DNA from: Sipunculus nudus | Taxonomy: Eukaryota > Annelida > Sipuncula > Golfingiida > Sipunculidae | DNA length: 64,000 nucleotides | NCBI GenBank assembly: GCA_026874595.1 | Contig: CM049307.1 | Span: forward strand, 81,446,643 to 81,510,642 | Direction of reading: 5' to 3' | Shown: positions 11,501-23,500 of the stretch, piece by piece | How the letters are laid out: the number at the start of each line of letters is the position of its first letter | Position numbering within the stretch: the first letter of the stretch is position 1 | Program-made: the position numbers and the translations under genes | The notes under the pieces: model-generated | Databases searched by the model: none | Seen by the model: only the letters and a program-made list of their open reading frames with translations | What the model was told of the DNA's origin: nothing

Positions 11501-14500
11501 CATTAACCAGCCGATAAAATAAGAGGGTCGGAGAGTAATAATTAGTTATGTAGTGGGCGCGTGGTAGCAGTACCGGCACCAAGTGCGACACAGTGAGAGC
11601 CGTTTGATATCCCTGTCAGAGCCATTTCATTGACGGGGCCAGTCAAGACAGACAGGCAGACAGAAATAATACTTACCAAGTACTCGACCACTTGAGTCTG
11701 AGTATAAGCTACAGACAGACAGACCGGCAGACAGACAGAAATAATACTTACCAACTACTCGACCACTTGAGTCTGAGTATTATTTACAGACAGACTGACA
11801 GACAGAAATAATACTTACCAAGGCCTCGACCACTTGAGTCCGAGTATAAGCTACAGACAGACAGCAAGGCAGACAAACAGTAATAATACTTACCAAGTTC
11901 TCGAACAAATGTGTTTGAGTATTACTTACAGGCAGACATACAAACAGACAGACAGACAGTTAAAATACTTACCAAGTACTCAACCACCTGATTCTGAGTA
12001 TAACTAACTGACAGACTGACAGACAGTAATAATACTTACCAAGAACTCGACCACTTGGGTATGAGTATTACTTACAGACAGACAGTAATAATACTGACCA
12101 AAAACATGACCACTTGAGTCTAAGTATTACTTACAGACAGACAGACAGACAGTAATAATACTTACCAAGTACTCAACCACTTGAGTCTGAGTATTACTTA
12201 CATAATGACAGACAAACAGTAATAATACTTATCAAGTACTCCACAGCTTGATTCTGAGTATTTCATACAGACAGACAGAGAGACAGACAGACAGACAGAC
12301 AGAAATAATTCTTACCAAGTACTTGACCACTTGATTCTGAGTATTTCGTACAGAAAAGCAATAATACTAACCAAGTACTCGACTACTTGAGTCTGAGTAT
12401 TACTTACAGACAAACAGACAATAATAAAACTGACCATACCGGCTTCTGTGGCTCAGGGGTAGAGCGCAGGACTCAAAGCCGGGAGATCGTTAGTTCGAAC
12501 CTCAGCCGAAGCAGTGAGATTTTTCACGGTCGGCCCCCACCCAGCGTGAGCGCTCTGCAGGCTTAATTGGGAGACTGTGCCCATCAGTCGTGTTTCACTC
12601 ACAAACGAGGGTGCCTTTCGGGGTATTACGCGGTGTTATGACCCAGTCATGGGGATGACACAGACAAAGGGTCCGCAGGAATGGTATTCTAAACCTGGTT
12701 GACGCCAGGAACAATCGTACATAAACCCTGTCACGTAGTCAGAAACCGGAATGGAACTCTGCAGATGTACCTACACTTAGTTAAGCAAAGCATTAAAAAT
12801 TTGGTCGGTTACCCCCACCAAAAAAATCTATAAAATATAAATATACTGACCAAGTATTTGACCACCTCAGTCTGAGTATTTCTTACAGACAGACAGTAAT
12901 AATATTTACTAAGTACTTGACCACTTGAGTCTTAGTATTACATACAGACAGACAAAGAGTAGTAATACTTACCAAGTACACCACCACTTGAGTCTGAGTA
13001 ACACAGACAGTAATAATACTAACTAAGTACTCGACCACAATTGTCTGAGTATCACATGCAGGCAAAGAGACAGATAAACAGTAATAAAACTAACCAAGTA
13101 ATCAACCACTTGCAACTGACTATCATTTACAGACAGACGGACAGACAGACAGACAGAAATAATACCTACCAAGTACTTGAGTATGAGTTTTACTTACAGA
13201 CAGACATACAAACAGACAGAAAGACAATAATAATACTTAAGAAGTACTCACCCCCTTGAGCCTGAGCATTACTTACAGAGACAGACAGTAATAATATTTC
13301 CCAAGGACTCGACCACTTATTTCTGAGTTTTTTACAGACAGAGGGACAAGCAGACAGTATAAAACATTTACCAAGTAATCGACCACTTGAGTCTGAGTTT
13401 TACTGACAGACTGACAGACAGGCATATATAATACTTACCAAGTACACAACCATTGAATATGAGTTTTACTTACAGAGAGACAGAGAGGCAGTCAGACAGA
13501 CAGTAACAGTAATTACCAAGTACATGACAACTTGAGTCTGAGTAATACTTAGACACAGACAGAGAGTAATAATACTTTCCAAGTACTCGGCCACTTATGT
13601 CTGAGTATCACTTACAGAGAGAGAGACAGATTAACAGTAATAATACTTACCAAGCAATCAACCACTTGCAACTGAGTATTACTTTCTGACAGACGGACAG
13701 GCAGACAGACAGAAATAATACTTAACAAGTACTCACCCCCTTGAGCCTGAGTATTACTTACAGAGACAGACAGTAATAATATTTCCCAAGGACTCGACCA
13801 CTTATGTTTGAGCTTTTTACAGACAGAGGGACAGACAGACAGTATAAAAAATTTACCAAGTAATCGACAATTGAGTCTGAAAGACAGACAGAAATAATAC
13901 TTACCAAGTACACGACCACTTGTGCCTGAGTATTACTTACAGAAAGACAGCCAGATATAATACTTACCAAAAACTTGACCACTTGAGTCTGCATATTACT
14001 TACAGACAGACAATAATATACTTACCAAGTACACGACCACTTCAGTCTAAGTACTACTTACAGAAAGACAATAATAATTCGGACCAAAAACATGACCACT
14101 TGAGTCTAAGAATTACTTACAGACAGACGGTAATAATACTTCCCAATTATTCGACCACTTGTATCTGAGTATTAGTTAAAGACAGAGAGACTGACAGTAA
14201 TAATACTTACCAAGTACACTACTACTTGAGTCTGAGTTTTACTTACAGACAGACAAACAGACAGAAATAATACCTATCAAGTACACGACCACTTGAGTCT
14301 CAGTACTACTTAAAACCGATAGACAGACAGTAATAATTCTTACCAAGTACTCAGTCCGAAACCGGAATGGAACTCTGCCATAAAATAATAATACCTATCA
14401 AGTACACGACCACTTGAGTCTCAGTACTACTTAAAAACCGATAGACAGACAGTAATAATACTTACCAAGTACTCGACCACTTGAGTCTGAGTATAACTTA

Positions 14501-17500
14501 CAGACAGACAGACAGACATACAGACACGCAGAAAGACAGTAATGATACTTACCACTTTTTGACCACCTCAGTCTGAATACCACTTACAGACAGACAGACA
14601 GACAGACAGACAGTAATAATACTTTTCAAGTACTCGACCTCTTGAGTCTGGGTATAACCTACAGAAAAACATGCATTAATAATACTTACCGGTTACTCGA
14701 CCACTTGAGAATGAGTGTTACTTACATACAGACAGTAATAATGCTTACAAAGTAAACGATCACTTGAGTATGAGTACTACTTACAGAAAGACAGACAGTA
14801 ATAATACTTACCAAGTACTCGACTACCTGAGTCTGAGTATTACTTACAGACAAGCAGACAGTAATAAAACTGACCATACCGGCTTCTGTGGCTCAGGGGT
14901 AAGGCGCAGGACTTAAAGCCGGGAGATCGTGAGTTCGAACCTAAGCCGAAGCAGTGAGCTTCCCAACCCAGCGTGAGCTCTCTTAATGGAGAGACTGTGC
15001 CCATCAGTCGTGTTTCACTAACAAACGAGGGCGCCTTTCGGGGATACCTCGGTGTTATGACTCAGTCATGGGGATTACACAGACCCAGGGCCCAAAGGAA
15101 TGGTATTCTAAACATGGTTGACGCCAGGAAAAATCGTACATAAACCCTGTCACGTAGTCCGAAACTGGAATGGAACTCGGCAGATGTACCTACACTTAGT
15201 TAAGCAAAGCATTAAAAATGCGGGCCGGTTACCTCCACCAAAACATCTTTAAAATATAAATATACTGACCAAGTATTTGACCACCTCAGTATGAATATTA
15301 CTTACAGACAGACAGACAAAAAAATAATGCTTATCAAGTTTTTGACGACTTGAGTCTGAGTATCACTTACAGACAGACAGACAGACAGTAATTATACTTA
15401 CCATTAATCGATCACTTGAGGATGCGTATTACCTACAGACAGACAGACAGAGTCTGAGTACTAATTACAGAAAGACAGTAATAATTCTTACCAAATACAT
15501 GAACACTTGAGTCTTAGTATTATTTACAAACAGAGAGTAATAATACTTACTAGTCCTCGACCACTTGGGTTTGAGTGTTGCCTTCAAACAGACAGACAGT
15601 AATAAAACTTACCAAGTACGCGACCACTTGATTCTGAGTATTACTTACAGACAGACAGACATATATAATACTTACCAAGTACTCGACCACTGGAGTCTGA
15701 GTATTACTTACAGACAGACAGAAAGCAATAATAATGGCCAAGTATTTGACCACTTCAGTCTAAATATTACTCACAGACAGACAGACAAAAAAAAATAATA
15801 CTTATCAAGTGTTTGACCACTTGAGTCTGAGTATTACTCACAGACAGGCAGACAGACAGACAAGCAGACAAGTATAAAAGTAATTATTGCTCGACCACTT
15901 GAGTCTGAATACTAGTTACACACATACAGACGGACAATAAAAATACTTACCAAGTAATTTGCCACTTGAGTCTGAGTATTTTATACAGACAGACAAACAG
16001 AGAGACAGTAATAATTCATACCAAGTAGTTGGCTACTTGAGTCTGAGTATTACTTACAGACAGACAGACAGACAGAAATTATAATTTCCATGTACACGAC
16101 CACTTGAGTCTAAGTATATCTTACAGACAGAAATAATACTTACCAAGTACTCGACCACTTAAGTCTAAGTATTACATACATACAGACAGAAATAATACTT
16201 ACCATGTACTCGATTTCTTGAGTCTTAGTATAACTTACAGACAGACAGTAACAATACTGACCAAACCGGCTTCTGTGGCCCAGGGGTAGAGGTACTAAGT
16301 ACTCGATCACTTCAGAATGAGAATTATTTACAGACAGACAGATAGACAGACAGTAATAATACTTACCAAGTACTCGACCACTTGAGTCTGAGTATTACCT
16401 ACAGACAGACAGACAGACAGACAGAGAGCAATAATACTTACCAAGTACCCGACCAGACAGACAGAGGGTAATAATGCTTACCAAGTATTTGACCACTTGA
16501 GTCTGAGTATCACTTACAAACAGACAGACAGTAATAATACTTACCAAGTCCTCAATCACTTGTATATAACCTAAAGACAGACACACAAACAGACAGACAG
16601 GCAGACATAAATTTATAATATTTAATAAGTACTCGACCCTTTAGGTCCGAGTATTACTTACAAGCAGTCCAATCAGCAAACAGTTTCAGGCCTAGATTGT
16701 TCAACCATTTAAAATGCTTTGCTTTGTTAAATGACGGGGATCAATAAGAAATAATCACCGGCTCAGGGGTAGAGCGCAGGACTCCAATCCGGGAGATCTT
16801 GAGTTCAAATCTCAGCCGAGGCGGTGAGATTTTTCACGGTCGGCCCCACCCAGAGTGAGCACTCTGCAGGCTTAATGGGAAGGTCGTGCCCAAAGGCCGT
16901 GTTTCACTCACAAACGAGTGCGCCTTTCGGGGGCTCCTCGGTGGTATGGCCCAGCAAGGGGGACGATTACGCACCCAGGGCCTCAGGTGCAGTAGTCACC
17001 GGGCCCGGTTAACGCCAGGAAATAAAATGTGAGGAAGCGTGTGATACTGCCCTGTCATGTAGTCTGAAACCGGAATGGGTATCTGCAGATGTATATATAT
17101 AAAGTTAAGTTAGCATTGAAAATAAATGGAGACGGTTACCTCCACCAAATATTTAAAAAAAAGAAGAAATAATCATATTTCATCAATATCCTATTCCTTC
17201 TCAACATTTCCACATTCAGTCACAGATGCAGGTCTAATCTCTGATGTGTGTTTGTGTTTGTTCTGTGACGTATAAGTCGGGGAAGCGCACCTGTCGAGGG
17301 CGCAGAGAGGGCTGGGCGTGTGTATATTAAGGTGTGGGTATTTTTGCTCCATTCGGGTTGTGAACAATTTTTCCCATTTTCATCACATAATTATGCAGGT
17401 TTTAAACACTTTTCATATAATGTATACCCGGCAAGATGTCTACATGAGAGTATGTATGAATTATGATTTATCTGATCATGTCATCTCTTTTTTGTTACCC

Positions 17501-20500
17501 AGAAAGCCTTGCGGTGATGACAACAGGCCGGCATTACAAACGACAAAAGGAATCGAGAGCTTTGGCCACCCGAACAAACCTAATCGAAATGAAACGGCCA
17601 CGCTGCGGCACCATGCCAATGGAATGTTTGTTGCAATGCAATCAGCTGCCGGCATGTCCTGCTTTAAATGCCTTCAACAACGGGACCTGTGAACTTCTCT
17701 TGTCTCCGGTTCTTGCTGTCCATTTCCTTGCAGAATCCACAGCCTACATCCACCGATTCGGTGAGCAAGTTAATTTGTCACTAAAGGTCTGATATACCAC
17801 CACTGTTTTAATGAGTTCTTATCAGTGGCGTACCTAAGAGGCGGGGGGGGGGGGGGGCGGCAAGGGCGCGGTCCGCCCCGGGCGGCACATTTTGGGGAGC
17901 GGCATTTCGGGGAATTTATATAATGAGGGGCATAAGGATTTTCAAAAAGTACAAATTTGGCCTTTCTGTCCCATGTTCAGGTATTCCAGGGATTATAAAC
18001 TGGAGAGTGGAACCTTCAAAATGATTAGCGAACGATTTGCACATTTTGGGGGGGGGGGGGGGGGGGGAGGGCATCTCTGGGATTTAGTATAGTCAGTGGC
18101 ATAAGGAGTTCCTCAAAAAGTACAAATTTGGCCTTTTTGTCCCGTGTTTTAGTATTCCAGGGATTATAAACTGGACAGTTGAATCTACCAAATGATTAGC
18201 ATTACCATAATTAAGCTTACTGGTCACAAATGCATGGATTAAACGCTCTAGTGATGGCTAATCTAAGTAAGTTTTGATTTTGTTATAGTTGTAGAGATGT
18301 AGGTAAGCTTGTTTGAGCGTCGAGCGATCTTTTGATTTACACTAGCAAAGAGATGTCTGCTCTTTAATATGTGGCGGAATTCCCTGCCAGTGAATCCATA
18401 TAATTGCGTTGTTGTCAAATACAAGCTTGTAACAAGGACATTTGACACGATATGTTTCAATATGTTATCCAGTTTTGTAATGTTTTGTTAGAGGGGCGGC
18501 AACGAGGCTAGGTACGCCGCTGTTTCTTATGAAACGTGCTGGCTTGGGGCGAGATTACGTGTACACCATGGTGTGTAGAGGCACGGCGATGTCTTTCTAG
18601 AGAATTCCTGAAACGCGTGTTTTACTGTGTTGTGCAAGATCCTTAAGACTGTTCGAGAAGTGGACAATTCTCGGCTTGAGGTGTGAAGGTGTATAAAGGG
18701 GCTGTGTTTTAGAACGGGAGGGGGAGGGGGCAGAGAGCAGAGAAGATTCCAGCGGACGCAGAAGCGTGTATCAGATTCTTGGACCTTATCCGACTAATGC
18801 GGCAATTATAGATTTTCAAAGACTTTCTCCTGGATTTTATGCACTTGGACTTCAGTTTACTTTCTGGGTTGTTGTAAGAAGTTTCCACTGGACTGTCATT
18901 CTCCGAGAGTATACATTTAGGGAACTTATCGTGATGACGATGTTGGTATCCAGGTACTGTGCACATTATTTTTTATGTGATTGTATTGACTTGTTGCTGT
19001 ACCGCTATTTTACTGTTTAATTGTATCGATTTAGTGTATTGTAATGTTAGGGTTGTTTTAAGAATAAATTAAAGTTATTTGTAGGCAGGGGGCTACTGAC
19101 TTCTTTATATATTCCCCTAGACATTTCACGCAGCCTGGTGTTACAGGGTCTGATTTTGTTATCTCCGTTGCAGAATTTGTGTTCATCACGCATACGTGAT
19201 CTGTTTATATTAGGTTTCGTGAAAACCTCTCCTGCATAATACTATTAATACTACTACGACTACTACAAATTTGGCTCCCAGCACTATAACTACTATTACT
19301 ACTTCCACACTACTGGTAATTTAATCCTGAATTTAATCATAAAGACTGTAGATTGTAGAAAGATTGTAGAATTGCATGAGATTTCCGATAATATCTGTTC
19401 TTGCAAATTTTATTATGACATTTTAGAAAGTACATAATTAAACAACTCCTAAATTTACAGATATATATTGGAACTTGAAACTGATGGACTCCATGTCATA
19501 AAACGTACCGTGTACTTGCAAATTCTATTACAACATTTAATTATATTTCAGTTCATTTATAAGCAGAAACTATACCTCAAATATTCACATTGTGTAGTAC
19601 CATTAATCGGATTGCAGTCTCTTGCTCAGAATTTTTTTCAGTATGGGGATACCGTGAGGGGGGCGGGGGGGGGGGCATTAATAAAGGGCTGTGTTTAGAG
19701 CCAGGGGGAGAGAGAAAAAATATTCCAGCGGACACGAAAGATTTTGTGGACCTTTCCGATAATTGCAGCAGTTATAGATCTTCTTCGAATTTGTATCAGT
19801 TTTATATAGTCTTCAGTTTGCCTTTGGGATCACTATCAGAACTTCACTTTTGGATTACAACAGATTGATATTGTGAATGAATTGGACTATTATTCTCTGA
19901 GAAGATTTATGTTAACTGGTCATCTGGACTATACGTATTAAAGGACTTTTTATCGCTGTGACAGGGGTGATATCTAGGTACTGTACACTTTATTAATGAA
20001 ACATTATCCCTAACAATCCTTGAAAGTCCGCGGTGATTTAAACATAACAATATTCAGGAATTTGTAATTAGCGGACGTTGATCGACTGGTACCCTGCACC
20101 TACATCTGTTATCGTCCGCTTTTTCCAGTTCAAACAGCGATAAGATCAGAGCGGGTTCCCAGTCTAAATCCCGTTACAAAGGACTGTGGGTCACTCATGT
20201 AATCATGGCGGCTTATTCTCTATGTAAACACATCAGCTCTTGGCAAAATTATGGATAAGTAGGGCAATTGAGCATTACTTTGTTGCCATTACTTTGCAGA
20301 TGTTTCATAAAACATCCAAGACAACAAAAAGGGAATTATTTTATGTTGACACAGCTTGAAATGTCGATTATACGATTCCAAAGGGGTCTTCTATTTGGAA
20401 ACTTACGAGGCGTTTTCCTAAGGGTCGATCCCAAGACGTTGTTGACGGAGAGGAGCAGAGCGGATCGGAATCACATGTCTTGGGACGAGACAAATGTTAG

Positions 20501-23500
20501 GGTTGTTTTAAGAATACATTATAATTATTTGTTTACAAAAAAACATTGACTTTTTTATTCATTCCCCTAGACGGTTCACGCTGCCTAGTGTTACAGAATC
20601 TGATTTTTTTAAAATTTCCATAACAGGTTTATGCTCGTCAAGACTACGTGATCTGTTGTTATTAGGTTCCGTAACACTTATACTGTTTTGACTGATATAT
20701 AAATATTCATAATAAACAGTGAAACTCTTTCCTGCGGACAACTCACTAATGCGGCCCCTTCAAATATGCCTTTATATTTTTTGAACGTAAACTCAGTAAA
20801 CCGGAGAAACCACTATCCCTTAGAATGGACAAACTTGTCCCAACTGCGTGTCCAGTCCATATTACGACCCTCTAAAGCGGACGGACATCGCGAGTTATAT
20901 TTTTGTTCATATATCTGAAAGGAGATGGCGCTCGAGGTACAATAACCTCGTATGACCTGCATTGTTCATAGAGACAGCCCGGGAACCAGCATGATTTGGT
21001 GAACCATCGAGATGTTATTTGTAAATATACAATCAAAATTGTTGTTTATTTCAATAAATATGTAGATATCACAATCATTATTTAAGGTTGGCTGGTCAAC
21101 CAGAAATAAAAGTAAGCTTTCAAAGAGGATTTTATTTAAAAAAGACCACCACCAAAGACTTCCGTTCTTGCTTTGTGATTGTCGTCCGGCCCGGGGAGCT
21201 TTAATTAATTAGCGACAGTTTGCACTTTCTTATGCTGAATACGTGGTGAAAAGTTACTCACATGGTTCAATAATTAACTCGCAAACTATGACTCTCAGTT
21301 TTTTTTGTAAGGAAGTGGCTAAACAGCCGTCAGGGGAAATCGACCTTCCCGGTAGTCAAGCCCACAGGTTAAACTGCCCGCAAATGAATGTATGATCTAT
21401 TTCAGTGTGATACTTCTTAATTTCTATTATCATTTTGACATTGAGCTAACAGTATAGTACTGACTTAATAAAATTGAATATTTTGCTGGTATATATGTAA
21501 GAATAACCATTTGTTGTGGATATTTCGTGCATCATCTCACAACACAATAGGCTCAGCAGCTTTAATTAGGGTGTGGTGTCAGATTGATTGCTTTATTTTA
21601 TTTTATTTTTTGCTCATAAGCACACCAGCCAATAGGGAACTTGACATGATCCTTGAAGTCTTCAATACTGCATAATGATGTGTGTTGATTGGATACTTTT
21701 GGAATTGAACTGAAGTTGACTGGCATATCATCTGCTTATATATGCTTATAACCGGACAATGGGTAGTGTGTGAAAGCACAAACAACTCATGAGATGTCAT
21801 ATCAAAGGATATGCAGATTCTTTGATTAAAGGTAATTAAGTGTGAAGCATAATAGCTGTTTTTATACTGGTGTGCTTATTACTTGATCAACTTGAAGGTA
21901 ATCAAACAACCTTACACCACACCCATTTTAAACCTGCTGAGCCTACTGTGCTGTGAGATGACGCAAGAAATGTCCTCACCAAATAGTAATTCTTACATAC
22001 AGACCAGCAAGATATCTATAGTAAGACATTATACTGTCAGGTCATTGTCAAAATAATAATAAAAATTACAGAGTATCACACTGAAAACGCATATATTAAT
22101 TAGCCCCTTCATTTTTTAAACCACAAGGGCATGATTTTCACAGTTTTAAATACCGATCCCGTCTACCCGCATTCAACAAAGTATTTTTTTTCGAAACATG
22201 CCATACTTGAACGGAATATTCGTTTACGTACGGAGGCCATATAAAGTGAACTTTCGAACAGACAAGCGTTCTACTTTTGTACGCTTTATAATCACAGCAA
22301 TCAGGGCACGTTTTGTCTTTGTATTCTTTATTACTATCCTTTAACAAGTAATCATGTTGTCCTGTCGGCGTGAATAATCAATCCTCATTATGCCTATAGT
22401 GCAACCAGGCATGACCTACCGCTTGCTTAGAGGTTGAAGCATTGTACTTCGAATTGAAACTGCAATGATTTGTGTGCTGGGCACAGCTGATGATTTTAAT
22501 CGTGAGAGAAAGTGTCTTTCTTTCTTTTTATTTTAATAATTTTATCTTATAAATAACAAATGAATATATAAGCTATTTTAAAAATGATTTAAATAAAATT
22601 GATGTATTCCAAATTAAGCGTACAATCAATAAAACCGAAGACATCTGTAAAATTCAATGAAGAATAAACGCAATATACCAAACTCTTCTAAATAGGACAA
22701 CTCATTGATACGGACCAAATCCTTCAGTCCATTGAATGTCCGGCCCAGAGGAGTTTCACTTTACATATGCTGAAGCGGGTTTAACAACATGTCACCCTTC
22801 CAATCATTTCCTTCAATAATTAATTTATGTTTACCACATATCTTACTTGATCCTCTTTTAGAAAATCCTCTATTTTCATCTAATACAATTGTTATCAGTT
22901 CCATTAGTTACCAGCACATGTAAAACATTCTTGTATGCAGTTTATATAACTTCCTTTGGCTGTATTCCCAATTCAACTTTAGCAAAAATACTAAAACAGC
23001 TTAATACACAACAGCTCATTTCATTAACTAAATCCTACATTTCAGAGCCAGCTGATACCACTGATCTGATGCCAGCCACCACATCCATGCCAGCTGTACC
23101 CCCTGTAACCAGTCAACCCACAGAAGCCGCGCCTACTGGTACTGTAGATGAAATATTTTGTTCTAGCTCATTAAATTGATGACATATCTTAATTGACCAA
23201 GTTGTAGTACACAAATAGGTGATAGGGAACAGCATTATTTTGTACTCAAGTGATAATAATCAAACAGTGCACTGATGAAAATGCGGGCAATCATTTAGCT
23301 CAACATATCATGTAGAAATGAAAGTACATAATTCAACAGCTCCTAAGTCTACAGATATATATATTTGAACCTGTAGCTGATGGACTCCATGTCATAAAAC
23401 GTACATGCCCTGTGAAATCTCGCTTTGTTTGTCATCAAACGAGATATCATCCGAGTGGGTTATAATTGGTCTTGATGGTTTAACTCCAGCTTATTCATTC

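Larger units (their letters stand above)
11645..16680. repeat. ~60-75 bp satellite array with ACAG tracts
   Basis: About 70 units of the form TAATAATACTTACCAAGTAC, TCGACCACTTGAGTCTGAG, TATTACTTACAGACAGACAG. Unit length varies with the number of ACAG tetramers. The array is interrupted by SINE copies at 12439-12827 and 14879-15244 and by SINE fragments. Recurrent short ORFs on both strands are produced by the repeat. Confidence 0.95.
8530..17502 (+). other. Intron 1 (phase 1, 9.0 kb)
   Basis: It begins GTGAGC and ends CCCAG. It contains a duplicated 5' flank motif, a G-run, a nested repeat complex at 9140-11645, a long satellite array and several SINE copies. No coding exon was recognised inside. 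Confidence 0.75.
17761..23045 (+). other. Intron 2 (phase 1, 5.3 kb)
   Basis: It begins GTGAGC and ends TTTCAG. Nearly all of its first 4.4 kb is mobile-element sequence: a hAT-like element, two LTR-like repeats and a foldback. 22150-23045 is plain AT-rich sequence. Confidence 0.75.

Noticed and set aside
12439-12520. Functional tRNA gene
   Set aside because: The A and B boxes and a partial cloverleaf are present, but the sequence continues into a repeated SINE body, the acceptor stem is poor, and the other copies have changed loop and A-box bases.
19240-19315. Extra Thr-rich lectin linker exon
   Set aside because: It ends CTACTG|GTAATT, but in the phase needed to join exons 2 and 3 it has a TAA, and no acceptor precedes it. 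It is a degenerate ACT repeat. The resemblance to exon 3 is mentioned only as a possible relic.
20010-20490. Similarity of the insertion in LTR-like copy B to the 9.7-10.3 kb region
   Set aside because: Both have GGTACCCTGC/CAGTCTAA words, but I could not extend the match beyond short pieces, so it is not annotated as the same element.
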